Shown: positions 1 to 8,919, counted from the first letter of the stretch. The stretch: 64,000 nucleotides of DNA from an uncultured Verrucomicrobiota bacterium (GCA_903869675.1 CAIQAB010000017.1:186001-250000); one strand, 5' to 3'. The notes: generated from the letters alone by a model not told the origin. A program made the numbers and translations.

Positions 1-41
1 ACCGAAAAACGTGTCATAAAACCCCTGCAATTCGCTAGGAT

Positions 42-956
42 TTATGCGTTTGCAGCCGATACGTTCGGCCGCAGCAACCGATCACTTTGAGCGACCAATT
101 CATCCACGACCGGGTGCGGGAAGCGCCGGCTCGGCGTGATGGCGTAGAAGGTCTCCCGCAGCTCGGGCACGCGGTGGGTTTCCACCAACTCCCCTCGCTC
201 GATTTCATCGCGCACCACCACCGGCGGCACCAGCGCCAGTCCGCCACCCTCGCGCGCCAGCAAGCGAAGCGTCGCCATGTCATCCACCTCGGCGATCACC
301 CGCGGTCGCACCCCCTCCGCCGCGAGCAGACGGTCGAAACCCGCGCGGGTGTTGCTCTCAAGGCTCGGCAGGATCACCGGCACGTCGGCGAAGCCCGCGG
401 GAAACTTCAACCGCCGCTTTTTCCACTCCGGTGCGCCGACCAGCGAGACCGGTTGGTCCGCCAGAAGATGATTGTGCCAGGGCGTGCCGACATCCCGCCT
501 CGCCGGCTGGTTCGACAACACCAGGTCCACCTGGTGGGCGTGCAACATCACCATTAGCTCACGCAAGCCGCCCGAACGCACCACCACCTCGACCGCCTCG
601 CGCCGCAGCACGGGGCGGAGAAACTCGAGTAAGAAATTCCGCGAGAGCGTCGCCACCGCCCCCACCCGGAGGATCTGCCGGCCACCGCGGGGCCGGTGCT
701 GCATGACGTCCATCAACTCCTCGCCGGTCCGTCCGATCGTGTCCGCATACTCCAAAGCCAGCCGCCCCGCCTCGGTCAGAGCCAAACCGCTCCGCTCTCG
801 CGCGAACAAGGCATGCCCCAGACTCTCCTCTAGCTGCTTGAGCTGGATGCTCAGTGCCGGCGGGGAGAGGTTCAACTTTTCCGCCGCTCGCGTCAGGCTG
901 AGCTCGCGCGCGATGACCCGAAAATACCGCAGATGGTGGTAATTTAGAAACGGCAT
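42..956 (-). CDS. LysR-family transcriptional regulator
   Basis: A 304-residue LysR-type regulator. The N-terminal winged helix-turn-helix (about residues 5-65, NYHHLRYFRVIARELSLTRA then PPALSIQLKQLEESLG) is followed by a two-lobed effector-binding domain (about 95-300). The N-terminus resembles the NhaR branch. It is divergent from the SbtA-type transporter gene, with 96 bases between the starts, and that gap holds a TTAC-N7-GTAA dyad fitting a LysR operator. In cyanobacteria LysR regulators (CcmR/CmpR types) control sbtA, so control of the neighbour is a reasonable inference. The effector is unknown. Confidence 0.93.
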   Translation of the reverse strand: MPFLNYHHLRYFRVIARELSLTRAAEKLNLSPPALSIQLKQLEESLGHALFARERSGLALTEAGRLALEYADTIGRTGEELMDVMQHRPRGGRQILRVGAVATLSRNFLLEFLRPVLRREAVEVVVRSGGLRELMVMLHAHQVDLVLSNQPARRDVGTPWHNHLLADQPVSLVGAPEWKKRRLKFPAGFADVPVILPSLESNTRAGFDRLLAAEGVRPRVIAEVDDMATLRLLAREGGGLALVPPVVVRDEIERGELVETHRVPELRETFYAITPSRRFPHPVVDELVAQSDRLLRPNVSAANA

Positions 957-992
957 GGCAGTTGTTTTAGGTTAATTTTAATTTAATCCCAA

Positions 993-1009
993 GTTACAAA
1001 ACCTGTAAT
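993..1009. promoter_or_regulatory. Candidate LysR operator in the lysR-sbtA divergent promoter
   Basis: GTTAC-N7-GTAAT is a near-perfect dyad. It contains TAC-N7-GTA, which is the T-N11-A pattern of LysR-type operators. It sits 37 bases from the regulator start and 44 from the transporter start, in a locally AT-rich gap. Assignment rests on pattern and position only. Confidence 0.5.
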
Positions 1010-1052
1010 CCACTAAAAGTCTTTCGTGCGTTAGTATCCAGCTCACCAACGC

Positions 1053-2039
1053 ATGCATCCTACCGATCTCGCCACCAACCTCCTGTCCCCGCCCATCCTG
1101 CTTTTCCTGCTCGGCTTCGCGGCCGCGCTCCTTCGGAGCGATCTGGAGATTCCGCCCGCCGCCGCCAAGACACTTTCCCTCTTCCTGCTCTTCGCCATCG
1201 GTTTCAAGGGCGGCGTGTCACTCGCCCAGAGCGGGCTAGGCCCCGAGGTCATCGCCACCCTCGGCGCGGCCGCCTTCGCCTCGGTAGCGGTGCCGCTGTG
1301 GACTTTTTTCACCCTGCGCCGTCGCCTGGGCGCGGCGGACGCCGCCGGCATCGCGGCGACCTACGGTTCGGTCAGCGCGGTGACCTTCATCACCGCGACC
1401 GGCTACCTGACCCTGCACGACATCCCCTACTCCGGCCATTTGGTCGCAGCGATGGCCTTGATGGAATCGCCAGCCATCCTCGTTGGCGTCATGCTCGCGC
1501 GGCGTTTTGCCCCCGGCACCGGCCCGGATGCGCCCCGGCCCTCGGTCGACTGGCGCCACCTCGGCCGCGACGCACTGCTCAATGGCTCCGTCTTCCTGCT
1601 ACTGGGCAGCCTGCTCATCGGTTTGGTGTGCGGACCAGTCCGCGCTGCGCCGCTAAAACCGTTCATTGACACCCTTTTCCCCGGCCTGCTCGCCCTTTTC
1701 CTGCTTGATCTAGGCATCCTCGCCGCGCGGCGCCTAGGCGCTCTCCGGCGCTTGGGTGCGCCCATCGCCGCCTTCGCGTTTATCGCACCCCTGATCAACG
1801 CCACGCTGGGCCTGGCCTTGGCTGCTTTGCTCGGGCTGGCTCGCGGAGACGCCTTCCTGCTCGTTACGCTTTGCGCCAGCGCCAGCTACATCGCCGTGCC
1901 CGCCGCGCTCCGCATCGCCCTGCCCGAGGCCAACCCCGGCGTCTACGTCACACTGTCACTCGCTTTGACCTTCCCCTTCAACATCCTGCTCGGCCTACCA
2001 CTATACGCGACCGCCGTATCCTTCCTGCCCGGCCTCTAA
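1053..2039 (+). CDS. sbtA: SbtA-type sodium-dependent bicarbonate transporter
   Basis: A 328-residue polytopic inner-membrane protein of the SbtA family. The sequence is almost entirely hydrophobic segments in two similar halves, with family-typical stretches LFAIGFKGGVSLA near residue 45, YGSVSAVTFITA near 106 and MALMESPAILVGVMLARRF near 132. Known members import bicarbonate with sodium in cyanobacteria. Here the likely role is bicarbonate supply for carboxylation in a heterotroph, which is inference. No SbtB (PII-like) partner is adjacent. The stop overlaps that of the convergent hydrolase gene. Confidence 0.88.
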   Translation: MHPTDLATNLLSPPILLFLLGFAAALLRSDLEIPPAAAKTLSLFLLFAIGFKGGVSLAQSGLGPEVIATLGAAAFASVAVPLWTFFTLRRRLGAADAAGIAATYGSVSAVTFITATGYLTLHDIPYSGHLVAAMALMESPAILVGVMLARRFAPGTGPDAPRPSVDWRHLGRDALLNGSVFLLLGSLLIGLVCGPVRAAPLKPFIDTLFPGLLALFLLDLGILAARRLGALRRLGAPIAAFAFIAPLINATLGLALAALLGLARGDAFLLVTLCASASYIAVPAALRIALPEANPGVYVTLSLALTFPFNILLGLPLYATAVSFLPGL

Positions 2040-2845
2040 GCAACGCCCGATCCACCTAAAAAGTCCCCGACAATCGCACAAAATTCCGCACGCGTCTCCA
2101 TGTGCGGGTTGTGCGCGGCCGCAGAGATCGTCTCAATCCGCGCCGCAGGGAAACGCGCCCGGATTTCCGGCAGGTCGGTATCCTCGACGTAACGCGACCG
2201 CCCGCCACGCAAAAACAGCGCCGGCCCCGCGAAACCCTCGCCCGCCGTCAGCGGATTCACCTCTAGCGCCGGCAGCGCGGCGGTGAGCACGGGGAGATTA
2301 ACGAGCCAGCGCCACGCACCGGCCGCGTCCTGCTCCAGATTAGTCGTGAGGAACTTGCGCATGCCCCAATCCGGCACGCGACCCTCCATCTTTAATTCCG
2401 CCTCGCCGCGCGAACGCAGCTCGGCGAGACGAAGTTCATTCATCGCGGCAAATTCCGCCCGATGGCCGTGAGAGAGGTAGGCCTTTGGCGCAATATCCAC
2501 CACCACCAAACGCCCCACCCGCTCCGGGTGCCGGCAAGCCAGCGCCATGGCTACCTTGCCGCCCAGACTATGACCCATGAGATCGACAGGGCCGCTGGTG
2601 TTGCCCTGCATCCAGGCCAGGACATCCGCGACCAGCGCATCGTAGTCCATCCGCTCGCTCCAAGGTGATTTGCCGTGGTTGCGCAAATCCACCGCCCGCA
2701 CCGTCCGGCCTGCGCCCACCTCAGCCAGCCCCGCACCTGCGCTCTGCCAGTTGCGACCCGAGCCGAGCAAACCATGCAGCAGCAGGAGCGGCCGCCCTGA
2801 CCCGCCCAATTCGCGCACAAACAAATCCACCGTTTGATCCACCAT
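2036..2845 (-). CDS. Alpha/beta-fold hydrolase (YbfF-like esterase)
   Basis: A 269-residue alpha/beta hydrolase. Visible elements are the oxyanion-hole HGLLGSGRNW (near residue 24), nucleophile elbow GHSLGG with Ser93, and a late His near 245 (AAAHNPHME). The fold and the RNHGKS segment resemble YbfF-type esterases; the substrate cannot be read from sequence. The frame stays open 38 codons further upstream, but that extension is low-complexity and the homologous region begins at MVDQTVDLFVRELG, so this start is preferred. It converges on sbtA and the two stop codons overlap by a few bases. Confidence 0.85.
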   Translation of the reverse strand: MVDQTVDLFVRELGGSGRPLLLLHGLLGSGRNWQSAGAGLAEVGAGRTVRAVDLRNHGKSPWSERMDYDALVADVLAWMQGNTSGPVDLMGHSLGGKVAMALACRHPERVGRLVVVDIAPKAYLSHGHRAEFAAMNELRLAELRSRGEAELKMEGRVPDWGMRKFLTTNLEQDAAGAWRWLVNLPVLTAALPALEVNPLTAGEGFAGPALFLRGGRSRYVEDTDLPEIRARFPAARIETISAAAHNPHMETRAEFCAIVGDFLGGSGVA

Positions 2846-3021
2846 GGCCGAAAACCCAAAACGCCCGCCCGCCCGGCGCGCAACCTCCGCGTTCACCGCC
2901 ATACCTGGATTCCGCGACGAATCGCCTGGCCCGGACACTCGGTCTGGGATTGTCACCACGGCCGGAGCCTCTGCACGCTAGGAAAGTTTTCCAACCTCGC
3001 GCATCCGTCCTACGCCTCCCC

Positions 3022-4146
3022 ATGAAATTCGTGTTCCCGCTCTGGTCTGCCGCCATGCTCGCCCTCACCACCGCCCTGCCTGCCGCCGAACCGATCAAGG
3101 TCGGCGAGATCGCCTCGCTCACGGGCAAAGAAGCCGCTTTCGGCCAATCTTCGCACAAAGGCACCGTGTTAGCAGTGGAACAACTCAACGCCGCCGGCGG
3201 CGTGCTCGGCCGCTCTTTCGAGCTTCTGTCTGAGGACAACCAGTCCAAATCCGGCGAGTCCGCCACCGTCGCCCGCAAACTGCTGTCCCGTGAAAAAGTC
3301 GTCGCCCTGCTCGGCGAAGTCGCCTCCAGCCGTTCGCTCGAAATGGCTCCGATCGCCCAGCGCGCGAAGATCCCGATGATCTCCCCTTCCTCGACCAACC
3401 CGAAGGTCACCGAGGTCGGCGACTACGTTTTTCGCGTGTGCTTCATCGATCCCTTCCAGGGAACGGTGATGGCGAAGTTCGCCAAGGAAACCCTCAAGGC
3501 CCGCCGCGTGGCCGTCCTCACCTCCGTCTCCTCGGCCTATTCAGTCGGACTGGCCAAGTATTTTAAGGAACGCTTCGCCGCCGACGGAGGCGAGATCGCG
3601 CTGGAGCAGAAATTCACCGAGGGAGACAAGGACTTCAAGGCCCAGCTAACCGCCATTCGCGCCGCCGGCGTGGACGCCATTTTCGTCCCCGGCTACTACA
3701 CCGAAGCCGCCCTGATCAGCCGCCAGGCCCGCGAACTCGGCCTGACCATACCACTTTTTGGCGGCGATGGCTGGGAGGCTCCGCAGTTGATTGAGATCGG
3801 CGGCAAGGCCGTAGAAGGCACGTATTACTCCACGCACTACTCACCCGAGGACACCGCGCCCGCCGTGCAGGCCTTCGTCGCCGCCTTCCGCGCACGCTGG
3901 AACGGCGAGACGCCCGACGCCATGGCCGCACTCGGCTACGATTCCGCGCTCGTCTTGGCCGACGCCATCAAGCGCGCCGGCTCCACCGAAGGCCCCTCCC
4001 TGCGCGATGCCCTCGCCGGGACCAAGGGTTTCGCCGGTGTCACCGGCACGACCAACATGGACCCCGCCCGCAACGCCTCCAAGTCCGCGGTGATCGTCAC
4101 GATCAAGGATGGCCAATTTAAATTCGTGCAGAGCGTCGCACCCTGA
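3022..4146 (+). CDS. Branched-chain amino-acid ABC transporter, substrate-binding protein (LivJ/LivK type)
   Basis: A 374-residue periplasmic binding protein. A Sec signal peptide (residues 1 to about 22, ending LPAAE) precedes a type I periplasmic-binding fold starting IKVGEIASLTGKEAAFGQ and containing the family-typical KIPMISPSSTNP and PLFGGDGW stretches. It is the first gene of a liv-type operon and would capture leucine-like amino acids, amides or short-chain acids; the ligand cannot be fixed. An in-frame upstream extension covers the opposite-strand hydrolase and lacks a signal peptide, so the ATG followed by the signal peptide is chosen. Confidence 0.93.
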   Translation: MKFVFPLWSAAMLALTTALPAAEPIKVGEIASLTGKEAAFGQSSHKGTVLAVEQLNAAGGVLGRSFELLSEDNQSKSGESATVARKLLSREKVVALLGEVASSRSLEMAPIAQRAKIPMISPSSTNPKVTEVGDYVFRVCFIDPFQGTVMAKFAKETLKARRVAVLTSVSSAYSVGLAKYFKERFAADGGEIALEQKFTEGDKDFKAQLTAIRAAGVDAIFVPGYYTEAALISRQARELGLTIPLFGGDGWEAPQLIEIGGKAVEGTYYSTHYSPEDTAPAVQAFVAAFRARWNGETPDAMAALGYDSALVLADAIKRAGSTEGPSLRDALAGTKGFAGVTGTTNMDPARNASKSAVIVTIKDGQFKFVQSVAP

Positions 4147-4167
4147 TTTGGCCCCCTCCTCTCGGTC

Positions 4168-5058
4168 TTGACTGAATTCCTCCAGCAACTGGTCAACGGT
4201 CTCTCGCTCGGCGCGATCTACGCGCTCATCGCCTTGGGCTACACGATGGTCTACGGCGTCCTGCGTTTCATCAACTTCGCCCACTCCGATGTGTTCATGG
4301 TCGGCGCGTTTGCCGGCCTCTACCTCGCTCCACTCGCTCACGCCGGGTCGATCCTGGGAGGATTGCTCGTCACCGGCGGCGCGATGCTGGCCGCGTCCCT
4401 GCTTGGCGTGGCCATCGAGCGGCTCGCCTACCGCCCGCTGCGCCATGCCCCAACCCTGAACGTCCTGATCACCGCAATCGGCGTATCCTGTCTTCTCCAG
4501 TCCGCCGGGCAGTTGGTGTTCGGCGCGGCCCCGCGCTCCTTTCCAGTCATTTTCCCAGCCCGCGCGCTGTCCGTCGGCGGTCTGGATTTTTCCAGCAACC
4601 AAGTGGTTGTGCTGGTATTCGCCGCCGCCCTCGTGGTCGGCCTGCGCCTGATCGTATTTCACACCCGCATGGGCGCGGCGCTGCGGGCCGTCTCCCAAAA
4701 CCCCCGCGCCGCCCGGCTGATGGGCATCGATAACGACGTCGTCATCCGCTTCACCTTCGCCCTCGGCTCCGCCCTCGCGGGGGCGGGCGGCGTGCTCTAT
4801 GCGGTAAACTATCCCACCATCGACCCGCTAATGGGGGTGCTGCCCGGCCTAAAAGCCTTCGTCGCCGCCATTCTGGGCGGGATCGGCAGCATTCCCGGAG
4901 CCGCCCTCGGAGGCCTGCTCCTTGGCCTCGTGGAGACCTTCGTCGGCGGGAGTGAATACTCGACGTATAAGGACGCCATCGCCTTCGCCCTGCTCATCCT
5001 ATTCCTGCTCTTCCGGCCCGCCGGCCTGCTCGGCAAGTCCCGTATCGAAAAAGTCTAA
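4168..5058 (+). CDS. livH: Branched-chain amino-acid ABC transporter permease LivH
   Basis: A 296-residue inner-membrane permease. The N-terminus (QQLVNGLSLGAIYALIALGY) and the GLKAFVAAILGGIGSIPGA loop near residue 228 are signatures of LivH. It begins with TTG, 21 bases after the binding-protein stop; no ATG fits the conserved N-terminus. It pairs with LivM to form the membrane channel. The 112-base gap to livM is unusually long for this operon and holds an inverted repeat. Confidence 0.94.
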   Translation: MTEFLQQLVNGLSLGAIYALIALGYTMVYGVLRFINFAHSDVFMVGAFAGLYLAPLAHAGSILGGLLVTGGAMLAASLLGVAIERLAYRPLRHAPTLNVLITAIGVSCLLQSAGQLVFGAAPRSFPVIFPARALSVGGLDFSSNQVVVLVFAAALVVGLRLIVFHTRMGAALRAVSQNPRAARLMGIDNDVVIRFTFALGSALAGAGGVLYAVNYPTIDPLMGVLPGLKAFVAAILGGIGSIPGAALGGLLLGLVETFVGGSEYSTYKDAIAFALLILFLLFRPAGLLGKSRIEKV

Positions 5059-5081
5059 TGAGAAACCTTCCCTCAAAGTTT

Positions 5082-5148
5082 AATGTGGAAAGCTGGAATT
5101 AAGGAAAAACCGCAGACGCCCTCCACTCGTTTTCAAGCCTTCCACATT
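5082..5148. repeat. Intergenic inverted repeat between livH and livM
   Basis: AATGTGGAA at 5082-5090 is exactly complementary to TTCCACATT at 5140-5148. The left side of the gap is purine-rich and the right side pyrimidine-rich, so the whole gap could fold into a long imperfect hairpin. The architecture is like the intergenic elements near 23.7, 28.0 and 63.0 kb, though the words differ. It could act as a palindromic repeat, an mRNA-stability element, or both. Confidence 0.55.
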
Positions 5149-5170
5149 CCCTGTTCCGTATCCCGGTATA

Positions 5171-6118
5171 ATGCGACACCCCGTATTCGGCCTCCTCCTC
5201 GCCCTCATCCTAGGCGGCACCCTATCCGCCCTGAGCGACCGCATCGATCCCTACCACCTTGACGTGCTGATCGGGGTCGGAATCAACGTTGTGCTGGCGG
5301 TGTCGCTAAACCTCGTCGCCGGCCACACCGGGCAGTTTTCCCTCGGTCATGCCGGGTTCATGGCGGTGGGCGCCTACGCCGCTGCCGCCGTCACAATTTT
5401 CCTTGGCCCACGCCTGCTCGGCGACGATCCACCCGGCGGTCTGGCGGAGAACACCCTGTTCGGCGGCGCCCTGCTGGCCGGTGGTCTGGCCGCTGCCCTC
5501 GCCGGCCTGCTCGTCGGCATCCCCTCGCTCCGCCTGCGGGGCGATTACCTCGCCCTGGTCACGCTGGGCTTTGGTGAAATCATCCGCGTGCTGCTGCAAA
5601 ATTTCGAACCCCTCGGCGGGGCCCTTGGCCTGAACGGCATCCCCGCCTACACCACCGTAGCCTGGGTCGTGGCGGCTGGTGCCGCGACCGTGTTCACCGT
5701 CGGATGCCTCGTGCGCTCAAGCTACGGGCTGGGTTTTCTGGCCGTGCGCGACGACGAGATCGCCGCATCCGCCGCCGGGCTCGACCCCGCCCGCTACAAA
5801 GTGGTCGCCTTCACCGTCGGTGCGTTTTTCGCAGGTATCGCGGGCGGCCTGTTCGGGCATTTTAAGATGACCATCACCCCGTCGGGTTTCGATTTTTCCC
5901 GCAGCATCGAGATCGTGGTCATGGTGATTCTCGGCGGCTTGGGCAACACCATCGGGGTAATTCTTGCCGCGGTGCTGCTCACCTTGTTGCCCGAATTCCT
6001 GCGACCGGTGGCCGAATACCGGCTCGTGCTCTACTCCCTGCTCCTGATCGGGCTGATGCTCGCACGGCCCCAGGGGCTGTTCAGCTTCCGAACCCCGCGT
6101 CCCGCCCCCCGCTCCTGA
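5171..6118 (+). CDS. livM: Branched-chain amino-acid ABC transporter permease LivM
   Basis: A 315-residue inner-membrane permease. LivM-typical stretches are VLAVSLNLVAGHTGQFSLGH near residue 41, RLRGDYLALVTLGFGEIIR near 121 and the VMVILGGLGNTIG loop near 250. It forms the channel with LivH. Its TGA overlaps the ATG of livG by one base, so the two are translationally coupled. Hydrophobic segments are spaced as expected for about eight to ten membrane passes. Confidence 0.94.
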   Translation: MRHPVFGLLLALILGGTLSALSDRIDPYHLDVLIGVGINVVLAVSLNLVAGHTGQFSLGHAGFMAVGAYAAAAVTIFLGPRLLGDDPPGGLAENTLFGGALLAGGLAAALAGLLVGIPSLRLRGDYLALVTLGFGEIIRVLLQNFEPLGGALGLNGIPAYTTVAWVVAAGAATVFTVGCLVRSSYGLGFLAVRDDEIAASAAGLDPARYKVVAFTVGAFFAGIAGGLFGHFKMTITPSGFDFSRSIEIVVMVILGGLGNTIGVILAAVLLTLLPEFLRPVAEYRLVLYSLLLIGLMLARPQGLFSFRTPRPAPRS

Positions 6119-6909
6119 TGTCCACCCCGCTACTCCAGCTCTCGCAGGCCACCGTCCGCTTCGGCGGCCTCACCGCTGTGGATGCGCTCGACCTCACCCT
6201 CGGCGAGCGCGAACTGGTCGGCCTGATCGGCCCGAACGGCGCCGGCAAGACGACGGCATTTAACCTGATTACCGGCCTCTATCCCCCGGCGTCCGGTTCG
6301 GTTACCTTTGCCGGCCGCCCCCTCGCGGGCCTGCCACCGCACCGCATCGTCGCCGCCGGGATAGCCCGCACCTTCCAAAACATCCGGCTCTTCGGCTCGC
6401 TGAGCGTGCTCGACCACGTGCGCGTAGCGGGCAACCTCCACCGCACCGCCGCGCCCTGGCAGGCACTGGTCCGACTAAGCAGCTTCCGCGAGAGCGAGGC
6501 CGCCGTCACTCGCCGCGCGGAAGAGTTGCTGGCCTTGTTCAACCTCGAGCGTTTTCGCGACATACCCGCCCGCAGTCTGCCCTACGGCGAACAACGCCGG
6601 CTCGAGATCGTGCGCGCCCTCGCCACCCGCCCTCGTCTCCTGCTGCTCGATGAACCCGCCGCCGGCTTGAATCCACAGGAGAAAATCGAGCTCGTCGCCC
6701 TGATCCAGCGCGTGCACCGGGAGTTCGATCTGACCATCCTGCTAGTCGAGCACTCGATGAAGGTCGTGATGGGCGTCTGCCAGCGCATCGCCGTGCTCGA
6801 CCACGGTAAAAAAATCGCCGAAGGCCCGCCCGCCGCCATCCGCCGCGACCCGGCCGTGATCGAGGCCTACCTCGGCCCAGACCACGCCACCGCGTTATTC
6901 CACCACTAA
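6118..6909 (+). CDS. livG: Branched-chain amino-acid ABC transporter ATP-binding protein LivG
   Basis: A 263-residue cytoplasmic ABC ATPase. The Walker A motif GPNGAGKTT is at residues 38-46, followed by the LivG-typical GIARTFQNIRLF, a signature region around LPYGEQRRLEI near 156, Walker B LLLLDEPAAGLNP, and H-loop LVEHSMKVVM. The signature reads LPYGEQ rather than LSGGEQ, as is normal in this subfamily. It overlaps livM by one base. Its usual partner LivF is not next to it: a DUF2264 gene lies between. Confidence 0.95.
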   Translation: MSTPLLQLSQATVRFGGLTAVDALDLTLGERELVGLIGPNGAGKTTAFNLITGLYPPASGSVTFAGRPLAGLPPHRIVAAGIARTFQNIRLFGSLSVLDHVRVAGNLHRTAAPWQALVRLSSFRESEAAVTRRAEELLALFNLERFRDIPARSLPYGEQRRLEIVRALATRPRLLLLDEPAAGLNPQEKIELVALIQRVHREFDLTILLVEHSMKVVMGVCQRIAVLDHGKKIAEGPPAAIRRDPAVIEAYLGPDHATALFHH

Positions 6910-6937
6910 TGGCCGCCGCCATCCCCTAAGCCCCGCC

Positions 6938-8197
6938 ATGCCATCTCGTCGCGCTTTTCTAAAAACCTCTGCCGCCAGCCTTCTGGCCAGCGCCACCGGC
7001 TCCGTTTCCCAGAGCGCATCCATGCCCTTTCTCGCCCCCCCCGCCTCCGCAAACTCTCGCGCGCTCTGGTGTGCGCTTGCCACCCGCTTAGCCGATCCCG
7101 TGCTAACCGCGCTCGCCGCCCACCGACTGAAAGCAACCATGCCAGTGGAGTCGGCTCCCGGTGTTGAAGGCCGCGCCGCCGTCACTCACCTCGAGGCCTT
7201 GGGCCGCCTGCTTGCCGGCTTGGCCCCTTGGCTAGAATTGCCCGCCGATAGCTCCGTCGAAGGCATCGAGCGGGCCCGCCTCACCTCCCTCGCCCGCCTC
7301 TCGCTTGACGCCGCCACCGACCCCGCCTCGCCCGATTTCCTCAACTTCACCCAAGGCGGACAACCCCTCGTGGATGCCGCTTTTCTCGCCCAGGCCCTGC
7401 TCCGCGCGCCAAAGGCGCTGTGGGGCTCGCTCGATGCTCGCGTCCAGGCCAACGTCATCGCCGCGCTAAAATCCACCCGCCCGATTCCAGCCGGCGAAAA
7501 CAACTGGAAACTCTTCGCCACCACCGTCGAAGTTTTCCTCCACCGCGCCGGCGCCGGCCGCGACAACGCCCGGCTCTTCGAGGGGATCAACAAACATGCC
7601 GCGTGGTATGTCGGCGACGGCGCCTATGGCGACGGTCCCGCGTTCCACTGGGATTACTACAACGCCTTCGTGATCCAGCCCATGCTGGTCGAGGCCCTCG
7701 ATGCGATTGGCAATGAGACAGCGGAACTCACCACCTTTCGCGACAAAGCCCGCGCACGCCTCACCCGCTACGCCGCTATCCAAGAGCGAATGATCGCACC
7801 CGACGGCTCCTATCCCGTGCTCGGTCGATCGATCGCCTACCGTTGCGGGGCGTTTCAAGGCCTGGCCCTCGCCGCCCTGCGCGGCGCCCTGCCGCCCGAT
7901 GTTTCCGCCGCGCAGACCCGCGTCGCCCTCACCTCCGTCATCCGCCGCACCCTGGAGGCCCCGGGCACCTTTGACGAAAAGGGCTGGCTGCGCATCGGCC
8001 TCGCCGGCCACCAACCCGCCCTGGGGGAGCGCTACATCTCGACCGGCAGTCTCTACCTTTGCAGCTTCGCCTTCCTGCCGCTCGGCCTGCCGGCCACGCA
8101 TCCATTCTGGACCGATCCAGCCGAGAGAACCACTTGGGGGAAAATCTGGTCTGGCGAAAACCTCCCCGCCGACCACGCCCTCGCCGACGACCACTAA
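6938..8197 (+). CDS. Tat-exported DUF2264 domain protein inside the liv operon
   Basis: A 419-residue protein with a twin-arginine signal at the N-terminus (SRRAFLKTSAASLLAS) followed by a DUF2264-type region (about residues 40-400), recognisable by GENNWKLFATTVEVFLHRAG near 189 and YGDGPAFHWDYYNAFVIQPM near 235. DUF2264 proteins are alpha-helical and thought to relate to polysaccharide lyase or glycosidase folds; no reaction is established to my knowledge. It begins 28 bases after livG and ends 14 before livF, so it is probably co-transcribed with an ABC importer and acts in the periplasm. Processing a sugar- or amino-sugar-linked substrate for import is possible but unproven. Confidence 0.8.
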   Translation: MPSRRAFLKTSAASLLASATGSVSQSASMPFLAPPASANSRALWCALATRLADPVLTALAAHRLKATMPVESAPGVEGRAAVTHLEALGRLLAGLAPWLELPADSSVEGIERARLTSLARLSLDAATDPASPDFLNFTQGGQPLVDAAFLAQALLRAPKALWGSLDARVQANVIAALKSTRPIPAGENNWKLFATTVEVFLHRAGAGRDNARLFEGINKHAAWYVGDGAYGDGPAFHWDYYNAFVIQPMLVEALDAIGNETAELTTFRDKARARLTRYAAIQERMIAPDGSYPVLGRSIAYRCGAFQGLALAALRGALPPDVSAAQTRVALTSVIRRTLEAPGTFDEKGWLRIGLAGHQPALGERYISTGSLYLCSFAFLPLGLPATHPFWTDPAERTTWGKIWSGENLPADHALADDH

Positions 8198-8211
8198 GCC
8201 GCGCCGACATC

Positions 8212-8919
8212 ATGCTCACCGTCACCGATTTGCACGTCTCCTACGGCGCGATCCAGGCCCTTTCCGGCGTCTCTTTCACTGTGCCGGCCGGAGCCATCGT
8301 GACACTGATCGGCGGCAACGGCGCAGGCAAGACCACCACGCTCCAGACCCTCTCCGGCCTGCTCAGGCCGGCCCGCGGAAAAATCTCGTTCGCCGGCCGC
8401 GACCTCACCGATGTGCCTCCCCACGAAATCGTGGGCCTCGGTCTCTGCCAGGTCCCCGAGGGCCGCCTAGTCTTCCCCGAATCGACCGTGGCGGAAAACC
8501 TCGCCCTGGGCGCCTACCTGCGCCGCGACCGCGCCGCCATCACCGCGACACGCGACCACGTTTTCGAACTATTCCCCCGCCTCGCCGAACGCCGCGGACA
8601 ACTCGCCGGCACCCTCTCTGGCGGGGAACAACAGATGCTCGCCATCGGCCGCGCCCTGATGAGCGCGCCCAAGTTTCTCCTGCTCGACGAGCCTTCCCTC
8701 GGCCTCGCCCCGCGCCTGATCGAGACGATCTTCGAACGCATCGTCGCAATCAACCGAGACCAAGGCCTGACCATCCTTCTGGTCGAGCAAAATGCCCGCC
8801 TGGCCCTCGCCGTTTCGAGTTACGCCTACGTTCTCGAGAGTGGCTGCATCGCCCTCCACGGCCCCAGTGCCGAACTCGCCGCCGATCCCCGCCTGAAAGC
8901 CGCCTACCTCGGCGGTTGA
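8212..8919 (+). CDS. livF: Branched-chain amino-acid ABC transporter ATP-binding protein LivF
   Basis: A 235-residue ABC ATPase. It has Walker A GGNGAGKTT near residue 34, the LivF-typical QVPEGRLVFPESTVAENL near 81, signature LSGGEQQM, Walker B LLLDEPSLGLAP and H-loop LVEQNARLAL. The frame is open further upstream inside the DUF2264 gene, but the family start MLTVTDLHVSYGAIQAL is at this ATG. It completes the five-part transporter with LivH, LivM, LivG and the binding protein. Confidence 0.95.
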   Translation: MLTVTDLHVSYGAIQALSGVSFTVPAGAIVTLIGGNGAGKTTTLQTLSGLLRPARGKISFAGRDLTDVPPHEIVGLGLCQVPEGRLVFPESTVAENLALGAYLRRDRAAITATRDHVFELFPRLAERRGQLAGTLSGGEQQMLAIGRALMSAPKFLLLDEPSLGLAPRLIETIFERIVAINRDQGLTILLVEQNARLALAVSSYAYVLESGCIALHGPSAELAADPRLKAAYLGG

